Positions 12,001 through 22,397 of a stretch of DNA of 64,000 bases are shown one piece after another. The notes below the pieces were generated by a model that saw nothing but the letters and a program-made list of their open reading frames with translations, was not told the DNA's origin and did not search any database. The position numbers and the translations under genes are program-made. The stretch's first letter is position 1; each line of letters starts with the position of its first letter. This stretch comes from Lamellibrachia columna. Lineage: Eukaryota; Annelida; Polychaeta; Sabellida; Siboglinidae. Location: NCBI GenBank assembly GCA_963662155.1, contig OY759268.1, forward strand, positions 58,320,969 through 58,384,968, in the 5' to 3' direction.

Positions 12001-13998
12001 AGTTTGTCTCCCAGACGTAACTGTATAGTTCGTCAATGGGACAACATTGCAGTATGTGTCGTGCACTCTGTCTAGGTTGTATAACACTCTCTTCGAAGTG
12101 GTCAGTTTGTCTCCCAGACGTAACTGTATAGTTCGTCAATGGGACAACATTGCAGTATGTGTCGTGCACTCTGTCTAGGTTGTATAACACTCTCTTCGAA
12201 GTGGTCAGTTTGTCTCCCAGACGTAACTGTATAGTTCGTCAATGGGACAGCATTGCAGTATGTGTCGTGCGCTCTGTCTAGGTTGTATAACACTCTCTTC
12301 GAAGTGGTCAGTTTGTCTCCCAGACGTAACTGTATAGTTCGTCAATGGGACAACATTGCAGTATGCGTCGTGCACTCTGTCTAGGTTGTACAACACTCTC
12401 TTCGAAGTGGTCAGTTTGTCTCCCAGACGTAACTGTATAGTTCGTCAATGGGACAACATTGCAGTATGTGTCGTGCACTCTGTCTAGGTTGTATAACACT
12501 CTCTTCGAAGTGGTCAGTTTGTCTCCCAGACGTAACTCTATAGTTCGTCAATGGGACAGCATTGCAGTATGTGTCGTGCACTCTGTCTAGGTTGTATAAC
12601 ACTCTCTTCGAAGTGGTCAGTTTGTCTCCCAGACGTAACTGTATAGTTCGTCAATGGGACAGCATTGCAGTATGTGTCGTGCACTCTGTCTAGGTTGTAT
12701 AACACTCTCTTCGAAGTGGTCAGTTTGTCTCCCAGACGTAACTGTATAGTTCGTCAATGGGACAGCATTGCAGTATGTGTCGTGCACTCTGTCTAGGTTG
12801 TATAACACTCTCTTCGAAGTGGTCAGTTTGTCTCCCAGACGTAACTGTATAGTTCGTCAATGGGACAGCATTGCAGTATGTGTCGTGCACTCTGTCTAGG
12901 TTGTATAACACTCTCTTCGAAGTGGTCAGTTTGTCTCCCAGACGTAACTGTATAGTTCGTCAATGGGACAGCATTGCAGTATGTGTCGTGCACTCTGTCT
13001 AGGTTGTATAACACTCTCTTCGAAGTGGTCAGTTTGTCTCCCAGACGTAACTGTATAGTTCAGCAATGGGACAGCATTGCAGTATGTGTCGTGCACTCTG
13101 TCTAAGTTGTATAACACTCTCTTCGAAGTGGTCAGTTTGTCTCCCAGACGTAACTGTATAGTTCGTCAATGGGACAGCATTGCAGTATGTGTCGTGCACT
13201 CTGTCTAGGTTGTATAACACTCTCTTCGAAGCGGTAAGTTTGTCTCCCAGACGTAACTGTATAGTTCGTCAATGGGACAGCATTGCAGTATGCGTCGTGC
13301 ACTCTGTCTAGGTTGTATAACACTCTCTTCTAAGTGGTCAGTTTGTCTCCCAGACGTAACTGTATAGTTCGTCAATGGGACAGCATTGCAGTATGCGTCG
13401 TGCGCTCTGTCTACGTTGTATAACACTCTCTTTGAAGCGATAAGTTTTTCTCCCAGACGCAGTCGAAGGGCTGTTCGCAAGTATTCTTTTTCAATCAATC
13501 CTACTGAATCTCTGAGTGTTTTGGAGAACTCCAACGAGTCAGAGGTACAATCATGCAAATTCATTTCATCCCAACCGACAACAAAACGATTATGTAAGAT
13601 GTCCTGCATTTTCTGAAATCCTAATTCATTTACATATTCATAGCATATGCAAGCCATCATATCGTTTATTACATATTGTTTATAGTCTAATATTTTCCGC
13701 AGTGTCTTCCATTTTGGTAGCCCTCTTTGAATTTGTTCAATCTCCTTAATGTTAGCTCGCCGTTTGTCCGGTAACAGGCGCTCCTGGGTGTCGATAGATT
13801 CACCCATTTGCTCTCTCACATTCCTGAGGTATTTCTCAGACAACTCGAATTGTTTTGTTCCGTTCTCTTTGGCAGCGTAGCTAACTGACGTTTTGTAATG
13901 CACTATATCGCACTCTTTAGGGCACACGCAGGTAGTATTGGCCGGCTTCTGTCTCGTAGTGTCCACGCGTCTGGCTGACTGGTTTCTGTTAAATGATT
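9084..13998 (-). CDS. DEG/ENaC channel, long extracellular exon interrupted by 103-bp array
   Basis: The exon enters after TTTTTCAG in phase 1 at 13998 and reads through ANTTCVCPKECDIVHYKTSV. This is the conserved Cys-rich end of the family's extracellular domain, with C-x-C and PKEC. It leaves by a CGTG|GTGAGA donor at 9084, phase 1. Without the array it would encode about 470 residues, far more than the few tens usually found between this motif and TM2. The extra part is rich in charged, helix-type sequence and I do not recognise it. Thirty-five 103-bp units (9853-13459) duplicate the segment reading GEKLIASKRVLYN to NYTVT. Because 103 is not a multiple of 3, the third frame meets stops and the far side is out of register. 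As assembled, this allele should be truncated unless the array is spliced out or is an assembly or haplotype variant. Confidence 0.8.
9853..13459. repeat. 103-bp minisatellite, 35 copies, inside coding exon
   Basis: The unit carries TAACTGTATAGTTCGTCAAT on the plus strand and repeats every 103 bp, for example minus-strand VLYN start codons at 9924, 10027, 10130 and on to 13426. Variants such as TGG/CGG in the TTCGAAGTGG block and CAGCATT/CAACATT are mixed along the array. The native copy is the rightmost (13426) and the leftmost joins the downstream coding sequence. The many 63-residue open frames in this stretch are repeat artefacts. Confidence 0.97.
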
Positions 13999-14030
13999 CT
14001 GAAAAACAAACTATGTCTTAGACATCAATG

Positions 14031-14274
14031 CAGTTCATCAAATGGTCAGTGACGTATCGAGGATCTTGTAAAGGGGGAGCCAGGGGGCAAGCTTAGTCAC
14101 CAATTAGTTTACCACGCTACCATGTAGATGAACAACTCGTTATATACGGAACAGTTCATCAAATGGTCAGTGACGTATCGAGGATCTTGTAAAGGGGGAG
14201 CCGGGGGGCTAGCTTAGTCACCAATTAGTTTACCACGCTACCATGTAGATGAACAACTCGTTATATACGGAACA
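14031..14274. repeat. 121-bp direct duplication
   Basis: CAGTTCATCAAATGGTCAGT at 14031 recurs at 14152 with near-identical following sequence to ACTCGTTATATACGGAACAG. It lies in intron 6 of the channel gene. A related 'tcacccc/caattagttcacc' motif occurs at 42640-42680. The 14275-14835 stretch shows no gene. Confidence 0.9.
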
Positions 14275-14835
14275 GAATCAAAATAAACATGGGATGCTGA
14301 CACTTGATGACTACGCGACCAAACACTCAATTAGTTCTAGGAAATCGTTGCAGCTGAGACTTGTTAACACGCTGCGAAGTGTTACGTGCCTCGCCCCAGA
14401 TCGAAGGTCCGACTGGAATACACTGAAGCAAAGCAAACTCTCAATCAAGCGAGCTGCTAAGTCGAAACGGGATAAGTTTAATAAACAAAAGCCAAAATAG
14501 GTTGCAACGGTTGAGTTTACACAACATGGCCATATCCTATTGGCAAGTATAAAACTATGTGTATACAAATACATTTTCATGTCGTGAGCGAATATTGCTA
14601 GAATACAGGTACCCGTGACGTAAGGTATGGCTCGGCTCATGAAATTAAAATGCTGTGAGTTCAACAAGGTTTTTCTGTAGTAAACCACTGGCATGATATT
14701 CTTGATTGTAGTTGAAAATAGTTATATTTCATAAATTGTTATGCGTGCATAGGTCGAACACCGTCACTTTTGTTTTCCTTTAAGTATCATTCAATCGTTG
14801 ACATATCACCCTAAATTATTTCAGTAGAGGCTTAC

Positions 14836-14892
14836 CTATTGCTGGCAGCAGGCAGCTTGTATATCGGGATACGTTACACACGGGCGGTTCGT
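14836..14892 (-). CDS. DEG/ENaC channel, 57-nt micro-exon
   Basis: The exon encodes DEPPVCNVSRYTSCLLPAI, with the two cysteines spaced as in the P-x-C...C-x-x-PA segment that precedes the CPxPC motif in this family. It is bounded by GATCATAG before 14892 and GTAAGC after 14836. It enters and leaves in phase 1, matching the exons at 19056-19215 and 9084-13998. It would be missed by any ORF-length cutoff. Its identity rests on phase, splice sites and cysteine spacing together. Confidence 0.78.
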   Translation of the reverse strand, partial: TNRPCVTYPDIQAACCQQ

Positions 14893-16434
14893 CTATGATC
14901 AGTAATGCAACAGATAAGTATTTAGTGTATTCGTTGCTTCGTCTAATACTACGCAGCAGAAGGGGGGTGTGTAGTGCCATTTGCACAGGAACTATTTTGA
15001 TTTTGAATAATTTCAACATATTGTTTATATGGAGTATATGGTCGAATCTCATGAACCATTAGCACACGGTATTCGAGGGTCTTGTTCGTGGGAAAAGGTG
15101 CTTAAAAGCTATCCCTGTGGTTGTTCATGCCATATAGCATTTTCTATAGGTTTGACAGACATTGTGGGCTGTACGATTCAATAAAGGGTTCAAGTTGCCC
15201 CACCACTAAGAACTGCATCACATACCCATAAGAATGTCACAGTAATCAAACCGTCGATGTTCAAGGATTTAAAAAACTTAGACACTGAGTCCAAATGTGA
15301 TATTTCACTGATTTTATTTCCTTTGGCTATTTTTCCTCCTCACGAATCCAGAAAGTAGGGCTGACAAAAGTTTTAAAATATCGACATGTATAATCAGTAT
15401 CAAGTTCCACGAGACCCTCCATATATACACTACGATGATATAATTAAGAAACTATTATGAATTAAGTGATGTCTGTACCAAAATTAAAAAAGGAATTGAA
15501 AGTAAGTTGTGGTCAATAAAAGCTTCATCCTCTTGAACCCATTTACGTCAATAATTACAAAAGTTAAGGTGATTAATGACATATACTTTATTATGATTAC
15601 GTACCTTTGGTAAGGTATCTTCATAAAATACTGGTACCTTTCTGGACACAATTTCTTCTGAGTGGAAAATTAATTGCATGATTTCTGCCTCAAGAATCCT
15701 CTGCCTCACGAATCCACAGTATTTAAAAAAATTACCATCCACCCAATTATTGTACATTAGAAGGACCACGAATGAAACATCCAGTGTTAGAGCTTTGTGG
15801 GACTCATATAGGATCGAATTCACACCGTTACAACGGCACATTCGTTTCCAAACAAGGTCATACCACAAAACTAGATACACTACACATCGGATTCATCCAG
15901 CAGCTATTGCCGTAATAAACCACAGGAGCGACTTTGTATTAAATGCCTCCTTCATCTCAATGGAAAGTAGACGTGTGAAAGCTTGAAACACCAGAAAAAA
16001 TTGTTAACATGATGCCGAGGAGTAGTATATGACCATCATATGAAAACATTGCTCGTCAGCTGGACCAACAACTATCAAAAGTTGTCGGCCGGAACACATT
16101 TTAAGAACTTAGAACTTGAAAAAATATAATAATCAATATATTTGGTCTTCATTTGGTTTTTATTTCCTGTTTACATATCAATGAACATAGGAGGTGATAG
16201 TTTATAAATGTACGGCAATCTCCGTGCCCTCAAAAACTATCGGAATCAGCCGAGTTGAATCACTCTAGTCCAATTCAACTGCTGCTACACCCTCATCCTG
16301 ATATTGTTATATTACCCCATGAGCTGTCCGTTTAGTTGTAACAACAGGACGAATAGTTACGGGAAGCTTGTCCTCCGTGTTCTGCCATGGCCTGGTCGAC
16401 TTTTGTGTTTTCTAACTATTTCTGCCTGACGATT
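14893..16434. other. DEG/ENaC intron 5: no gene seen
   Basis: AT-rich intronic sequence. Open frames up to about 110 codons at 15548-15986 overlap each other on both strands. They have no motif, no splice context and no codon bias that I can see. Confidence 0.6.
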
Positions 16435-16435
16435 C

Positions 16436-17281
16436 ACGTTTGCCACTTGTCACTGGACGTTTAGTACATTGGACATTCACATTTACAGATACACAAAACA
16501 ACGTTTGTCACTTGTCACTGGACGTTTAGTACGTTGGACATTCACATTTACAGGTACACAAAACAACGTTTGTCACTTGTCACTGGACGTTTAGTACGTT
16601 GGACATTCACATTTACAGATACACAAAACAACCTTTGTCACTTGTCACTGGACATTTAGTACGTTGGACATTCACATTTACAGATACACAAAACAACGTT
16701 TGTCACTTGTCACTGGACATTTAGTACGTTGGACATTCACATTTACAGATACACAAAACAACGTTTGTCACTTGTCACTGGACATTTAGTACGTTGGACA
16801 TTCACATTTACAGATACACAAAACAACGTGTGTCACTTGTCACTGGACGTTTAGTACGTTGGACATTCACATTTACAAATACACAAAACAACGTTTGTCA
16901 CTTGTCACTGGACGTTTAGTACGTTGGACATTCACATTTACAGATACACAAAACAACGTTTGTCACTTGTCACTGGACGTTTAGTACGTTGGACATTCAC
17001 ATTTACAGATACACAAAACAACGTTTGTCACTTGTCACTGGACATTTAGTACGTTGGACATTCACATTTACAGATACACAAAACAACGTTTGCCACTTGT
17101 CACTGGACGTTTAGTACGTTGGACATTCACATTTACAGATACACAAAACAACGTTTGCCACTTGTCACTGGACGTTTAGTACGTTGGACATTCACATTTA
17201 CAGATACACAAAACAACGTTTGCCACTTGTCACTGGACATTTAGTACGTTGGACATTCACATTTACAGATACACAAAACAA
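16436..17281. repeat. 65-bp minisatellite, 13 copies
   Basis: Units of CGTTTGTCACTTGTCACTGG followed by ACGTTTAGTACGTTGGACAT repeat with period 65, with GACGTTT/GACATTT alternation. It lies within intron 5 of the channel gene. The following 17282-19055 intron sequence has no recognisable gene. Confidence 0.95.
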
Positions 17282-19055
17282 CTATATTTTTGATTAAACA
17301 ATTCAATGAATGCCTAGTCGGTAAGCTATTACCATAACCATCTCGATCCCTGATAAATATGAAAAATATAGTTGCTAGGTGTTTTGATAGCACCAGTATG
17401 TTTTCTACCAGTCATACTCATCAAAATATGAATATATAGTAATGGTATTCATTAAACACGCATTATAAATAAAGGTATTGTTTGGATTTATGAGGCAGGT
17501 GTGAGTAAAACATCTTAAAGCGACATGGTCTGCTCGTTTTTTATCGTAAAATCAAGTTATATGATATAAATTATACATTCTAACATAATACTGACCACCT
17601 AAATGAAGTAGAAGCAATTTTGAAACCAATACTTACATGTTAAATAAATTAGACGTCGCTGGAAGAGGCGGAGCTTAGAAATGTCAGCGCTTGTCACTTA
17701 TAGACGACTTCTGTGGCAACTGATAATTCATCGAGACAGCAGATCACCCGACACGGAACTGGGTGGTACAGCGAATAACGTTCAGTGGGGCTCTATATAA
17801 TTAAGTTTTCATTGTTCTCTGCTAAAATACGTCGGAACTAATTCGTAAGTTATTTCGTCGACTAATGACAATCGAAAATAATAACCTGGAGATGAACAGC
17901 CGAAAACGTATATCATCAATTAACACACGTCGTACGAAAGTTGGTTAAACATTAAAAACGATAATAGGTACAATCGATAATTATTTCACTTCGTCTTTCT
18001 ACCAATCTCAAAACATTGTTTTGGGAATGCACATATCCCGTGCCACTTGATATTGCGATTCACCGTGCACCAATACCATATTTTCCGGTCCGCAGCCGAT
18101 GTGCTGGGTTTAGGTAGCCTACCTACTGTAATAATCTTAATACGAACTTTTTCGTGTACAGGGCTAAAATGCATTAGTACTATCTTATCTATAATGCCAT
18201 AACATTTGTATATCTGTCGTAATAGTTATTTTTGAAGATATTTGCATTATTTGGTTTTGCATACATTAACGTTGTCGGAGGATTAAGCCCCGCCTCCTCT
18301 GTAGCCGGTAAACACCAGAGTTCGCGGGCTCACTGATTTCGACCGTTTCTGGCAAAATACCAACCAAAGTTTCGGCCTTATTATACGTGTTTTGGCGGGT
18401 TGTATACTTTGAACATATTTATTCTAGTATCAAGAATATTATATTAGTGAAACATAAATAAACGAGGACCAGAACAACTCGTTTTAACGGTTAAAGTCAT
18501 ACCACAGGGAACTTATTCGGACTTAATGATCGACATATTTGTTTCAAGCCACTCAATATGTCTACTGTGTGCAAGCAAAACAAAACAAAAGATATTCAAA
18601 TATGTTTTGACACATCTGAAAACACCACATTCCAACGGTTCACGAGATTCGACCACATGTAGTTTAGACACAAGATTGCATTTGTGTAAATATCGGGTAG
18701 CGGGGCTGTGTTTTATGTGATTCACTTTGTCATTGTTGGCATGATAATAATAATATTGAAAATATTCACGCTGGGAGAAAACTCAGGCAAGGTACAGTTG
18801 TAGAAATAATGACTAACACTAGGAAATAATTTTATTCAACTATATCCTTCCTCAAATAATACTCCATGCAGTATCGTGAAATTATTGGCCTTATTTAAGG
18901 AAAGCCTTATATATTTAAATATTAGACATATGTTGTTGAAGCTCTGTGTTATACGGTTGTTGTATCTACCGTTATAAAACACCAACGTGCATGCATTTTA
19001 CATATAGTGACAAGAAATTAAGTTAGCACGTTGTATCATAATTAACTCTGTTTAC

Positions 19056-19215
19056 CTGAATGGACATATGGCATATAGTAATCTCTGCAGCCACAAGTGT
19101 CGACAACGAAGTTAGTGATGCATTCTCTGTAGCAGGCCGCCTGCGAGTAGCGATCGAAGTAGCGCAGCTTCCGGTGTTTCACACATTCACCGTGTGGTGG
19201 CGGCAGGTTGGTCTC
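19056..19215 (-). CDS. DEG/ENaC channel, cysteine-rich exon
   Basis: The peptide opens ETNLPPPHGECVKHRKLRYF and continues through SQAACYRECITNFVVDTCGC to RDYYMP. The block C...Y-x-x-x-A-C-x-x-x-C-x(6,8)-C-x-C is the signature of the extracellular thumb/cysteine-rich domain. The acceptor ATTGTAG lies before 19215 and the donor TTCAG|GTAAAC after 19056. It enters in phase 0, fitting the phase-0 donor of the exon at 19453, and leaves in phase 1. Every expected cysteine appears present, so this part of the channel looks functional. Confidence 0.9.
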
Positions 19216-19452
19216 CTACAATATCGACATTCAACGGACAACTAAGAGCATCAACACAACCTCAATCTCGTCATGATTCTCGCCGTTTGATCGATTTTCT
19301 ATATATAATTAGTTCAGCATCATTTAAGCATTAAGCTTTAAGCAACTCTGACACAAGAACAGAACAATGAGTACGGTTAATTTTGCTATTTGTTGGCCAG
19401 ATTCTAGTATTGTTGCTGCGCCACCATTGAAAACAAACAAGATGCTACTTAC

Positions 19453-19634
19453 TTTCGAAACGCTTACTGCAACAAATGTGTACATTCCTGCTGGGACGTG
19501 ACCTCCAAAGTCCTGCACCAGTGGTATGGCATCTTGATGGTGGAGAAGAAACTTCAGTGCCACTGCGTTGTGTGGACCCTGCATGTATTCGTACTGTTCA
19601 ATGTTCACGACCAGTTCCAGTCCATTCTTGACTC
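19453..19634 (-). CDS. DEG/ENaC channel, beta-ball/finger exon
   Basis: The exon reads NGLELVVNIEQYEYMQGPHN, then FLLHHQDAIPLVQDFGGHVP and AGMYTFVAVSVSK. G-L-x-L-x-x-N-I-E-Q-x-E-Y followed by H-x-Q...P and 'G..TFVAVS' is diagnostic for DEG/ENaC extracellular domains. The acceptor TTTTGTAG precedes 19634 (phase 1 entry) and the donor AAA|GTAAGT follows 19453 (phase 0 exit). It is the first exon after the Polinton-bearing intron. Its acceptor lies only 74 bp from the transposon's target duplication. Confidence 0.92.
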
Positions 19635-19708
19635 CTACAAAACATCGACACTTTCTGCAGTGAAACTGTTGGCATCATACAAATGGATGTAGAAGAAAAC
19701 AATTATAG

Positions 19709-19714
19709 TTTAGT
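19709..19714. repeat. Polinton target site duplication, left copy (TTTAGT)
   Basis: TTTAGT directly abuts the outer end of the left terminal inverted repeat and is repeated at 37704-37709. Six bases is the duplication length typical of Polinton integrases. Confidence 0.95.
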
Positions 19715-19926
19715 AGTAGTTAGCAGAGGTTTTTGGGACCCCCTTATCGGTCCATCAAAAGATCAAAGTAAAACGACCCTAATATCGCCCACCGCTAATG
19801 AGTGCGCGCAGCCAATGAGAAAGCAGCATTAGACCTTGGAGCGCCCCCTGGCGGCGGCGGCGGCGCAGCGTGGCGCGCATGCGCGTGCCGCGCCCCTAGC
19901 GACCGGAGGAGGAACGAACAGTGACC
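19715..19926. repeat. Polinton left terminal inverted repeat, 212 bp
   Basis: It begins AGTAGTTAGCAGAGGTTTTT and is the reverse complement of 37492-37703. Comparing base by base by eye, I find no mismatch, including the GGC-trinucleotide run. Such identity implies a recent insertion or repeat homogenisation. Confidence 0.96.
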
Positions 19927-20211
19927 TAGTTACGTGTATGTGCCGAAGGGTCGTTGACCCAGTAAGGAGACGAACGCAATCGTACGGTGCACACGTATTT
20001 TATTAAATACAACAAAGCGGCAGCAGTACAAACGAGGCGATCGTATGCGATTGGATACAACGAGCCGGGTATGATGAAGATGATGATGATGAAGTCGAGG
20101 CGACTTGCGAATGGTGACCATCGCGCCAGAGGTCGCGAACTTACGGGTGTCTCCACCGCGCCAGAGGTTCGAGGGTGAGCTTACGGGTGGAGCGACCACC
20201 GCGCCAGAGGC
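19927..20211. other. Polinton left subterminal region: no gene seen
   Basis: It contains a GATGAT-rich tract at 20075-20095 and a diverged direct repeat ('cttacgggtg' with 'ccgcgccagagg') at 20115-20215. Short open frames overlap on both strands and are not supported. Confidence 0.6.
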
Positions 20212-20691
20212 TCAGTATGACACGTTATAGTACGGTATACCCTTTTTTAGCAGCCTGATCCAATCGAACACGCGACAATCGTTAGCGACCAGATCGGTGT
20301 GGAAAGCGTTGACGAAAGTTCTCATAGGAGCGCCGTTACAACGAAGCATGATATAAGTGACGCAATATTGTCCGCAAACGTTAGACAGAGGACTCTGGAG
20401 TCTCGTGCTGTTATGAGTCCACTCGGAACAGTGTTTGTTCAAGAAGGTGCGGAACGCCGCGTGACGAGGCGGCAGACCGTACGAACAGAAGTATTCGCCG
20501 CGCCCGTCGGAGGACAGGTACAGTGCTATCCAGTGTTCGCCCGGTTCGTCGGCGTCGTCGGTGTTGCACACGAAGGCGATCGGCAGAGCGTCAATTGTTG
20601 CAGGCAGTCCATCTCGGGGTACGACGCCACCAAAGACGGATGCGGTCTTCGGATCCATCGCCAGTAGACGGGCGATCTGCAGGGTGTCCAT
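20212..20691 (-). CDS. PRO: Adenain-like cysteine protease (PRO)
   Basis: This 159-residue protein is the Polinton maturation protease, expected to process capsid or core proteins during assembly. His53 lies in GEHWIALY, Gln99 in the LQSPLSNVCG block, and the nucleophile Cys106 follows Gln99 by seven residues, as in adenovirus-type (C5 family) proteases. The third catalytic position, usually an acid in an 'F-[DE]-x-[FY]-G' turn, reads FCSYG here, so Cys69 replaces it. That substitution is unusual but need not abolish activity. The ATG is at 20691, one base after the capsid gene's TGA stop, so the two are likely co-expressed. Length is normal for the family. Confidence 0.9.
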   Translation of the reverse strand: MDTLQIARLLAMDPKTASVFGGVVPRDGLPATIDALPIAFVCNTDDADEPGEHWIALYLSSDGRGEYFCSYGLPPRHAAFRTFLNKHCSEWTHNSTRLQSPLSNVCGQYCVTYIMLRCNGAPMRTFVNAFHTDLVANDCRVFDWIRLLKKGIPYYNVSY

Positions 20692-20692
20692 C

Positions 20693-22009
20693 TCAGTAGT
20701 CGTAGATGACGTTGCGGTTCTTGTCGATTTCCAGCACGGACTCGAATTCGGCGTAGGCGACGACGTTCACGGTGGTCTGAAGCGCTGCACGGAAATGAAA
20801 TTCTAAGCGCAGGTTGCCCTTTTGTACCATATTAAAGCAGGGACCGTCGCACTGGTCGGGGGTCAGGTCGAAACAGAAGTAGGTGTAGCCGTCTCGGTAC
20901 TCTTCGCGTGTCAGACAGTTCCCCTCGTCCTGCCACACCTTGCCGGTCGAGGTGAACATGCTCGCGTAGCTCCTGGCGAAGAGGTTGTCTGCGAAGTTGG
21001 GCTGGAAGGGTTTGGCGGGTATCTGACGACCGTCGACGTACACGGCGACGAAGCTGATGTCGTTGTTCTTGGCGTGAAACGGGTTTGTGGCGTACGTGCC
21101 GTTGTAGGCGTCGTTGTCGATGCAGCACAGTACGAGACGTTTCGGCAGGGAGCCGAGGAACAGGTTCTCGTGCGTGTGCGACAGAGCGCCCGTGGGAATG
21201 GAGTACACCTTGGTTTCGACGGGTCGTAACGCATACTTGACCGTGGTCCGAGCGAGAGCCAAGATGTGAGCCTTCTGCACGGCCGGAGCGACGGTGGCCT
21301 TCTTGACGAACAAGGACGCGTTGACGACGGTTATCAAGTACTCGTTCGCTCCAGCAGCCATCAGCGCAAACTCGGGCTTACTGCGCACCAGGCGTAACTT
21401 GACGTCGACGCCGTTGATCAGGAATTTATCCTGCAGAAACATATCCACGTGGAGACGACCTATCATGTCGACCACGCGACTGTTGGATATGTACTCTCGA
21501 CGAGTCACGAACCCGGGGTTAGGATCGGGTCCGGCGGCTAGCTCGGTGGCGTGCATGCGACTGGCCTTGTCCTTGTACCACAGCTGATTCGTCATCTGCG
21601 TCGACTTGGCGTCGGATCCGTAACTCAACAGCGTCTCTATGAAGGCTCGATACGGGTACGCGTTGAAGGACGAAGAGGTCACGAGCGTGTTGTTCAGGGA
21701 GAGGGCGACATTGCTGAACAGCGCATGCAACCAGTTGTTCACCGGTCCCACGGGTTCGTCCGCGTCGATAGGGTTACCGTTGGCTCGCGTCACCTTCACC
21801 TGCAAGTGTAGCATCGTGTTGGCGAGATCCATGTAATCGTCTCCCGATCCGGGGATGAAGAATTCTATCGGTCCTCCAGAGTCCAGAGAGGCCGTGGGTT
21901 GATGTTCCACCACGTGACTCTCGACGATGCAGGTCTGAGTGGGGGGTACGGTAAAGAGATCCAGCTCGGTCTTGACTCCCTCGCACGACTGTCTATGCAC
22001 GAACGCCAT
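20693..22009 (-). CDS. MCP: Major capsid protein, double jelly-roll type
   Basis: This 438-residue protein is the Polinton major capsid protein, predicted to form trimeric capsomers by two jelly-roll folds. Residues 48-62 (IEFFIPGSGDDYMDL) and the later AYPYRAFIETLLSYG block are hallmark segments of animal Polinton capsid proteins. In many invertebrate genome annotations such proteins appear as uncharacterised F54H12.2-like. The C-terminus ends RNVIYDY, also typical. The ATG at 22009 overlaps the upstream small basic gene by 17 bp. The frame is uninterrupted. It sits between the protease and the virion-type genes, the usual order. Confidence 0.93.
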   Translation of the reverse strand: MAFVHRQSCEGVKTELDLFTVPPTQTCIVESHVVEHQPTASLDSGGPIEFFIPGSGDDYMDLANTMLHLQVKVTRANGNPIDADEPVGPVNNWLHALFSNVALSLNNTLVTSSSFNAYPYRAFIETLLSYGSDAKSTQMTNQLWYKDKASRMHATELAAGPDPNPGFVTRREYISNSRVVDMIGRLHVDMFLQDKFLINGVDVKLRLVRSKPEFALMAAGANEYLITVVNASLFVKKATVAPAVQKAHILALARTTVKYALRPVETKVYSIPTGALSHTHENLFLGSLPKRLVLCCIDNDAYNGTYATNPFHAKNNDISFVAVYVDGRQIPAKPFQPNFADNLFARSYASMFTSTGKVWQDEGNCLTREEYRDGYTYFCFDLTPDQCDGPCFNMVQKGNLRLEFHFRAALQTTVNVVAYAEFESVLEIDKNRNVIYDY

Positions 22010-22397
22010 CTTTGTCGTCGGCGTCGAATATGTCGGCAGCGCGTTTCGGGGACGTCCTTTTCTTGCGGCGGCGCTTGACTGCAGTGAATGTCGCCTTTGC
22101 GGCCGTTCGTTTTATACGTTTACCAGGAGGGGCTCGAATACTGCCGATGGCGTCGGTGACGCGTCTTTTGGCAGCCGTTTTTATGTTCTGACCCGATAAG
22201 ACGTCGCCGGCTATGCGAACGCCGGTCTTCAACGCTCCCCTGCCCAACGCCACGGCACCTCTCTTGATGAGCGGCATGGCGCTGCGCAACAGACTGCCGA
22301 ACAGACTGCCCAGTCCGTGACCTCGCTGGTATTGCGCACCGGCGAAGTAGGGCAGCGCACCGCCAGCCTGGCGCGCGTAATAATCGTTGTAATTCAT
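21993..22397 (-). CDS. Small basic virion-type protein
   Basis: A 134-residue protein. The N-terminal half is glycine-rich and amphipathic (GLGSLFGSLLRSAMPLIKRG at 29-48). The C-terminal half is strongly basic (KRRRKKRTSPKR near 107-118) before an acidic DADDKD tail. Such proteins recur next to the major capsid gene in animal Polintons. They resemble adenovirus core or membrane-lytic minor proteins in layout, but I cannot show homology. A DNA-condensing or membrane-active internal virion role is inferred. The ATG at 22397 overlaps the last base of the minor capsid gene's stop codon. Confidence 0.75.
   Translation of the reverse strand: MNYNDYYARQAGGALPYFAGAQYQRGHGLGSLFGSLLRSAMPLIKRGAVALGRGALKTGVRIAGDVLSGQNIKTAAKRRVTDAIGSIRAPPGKRIKRTAAKATFTAVKRRRKKRTSPKRAADIFDADDKDGVRA

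Noticed and set aside
9836..13323. Dozens of 63-codon minus-strand frames
   Set aside because: They are the same open frame of the 103-bp repeat read in each unit, not genes.
20822..21811. Plus-strand frames opposite the capsid genes, up to 135 codons
   Set aside because: Shadows of the GC-rich minus-strand capsid gene, with no motifs.
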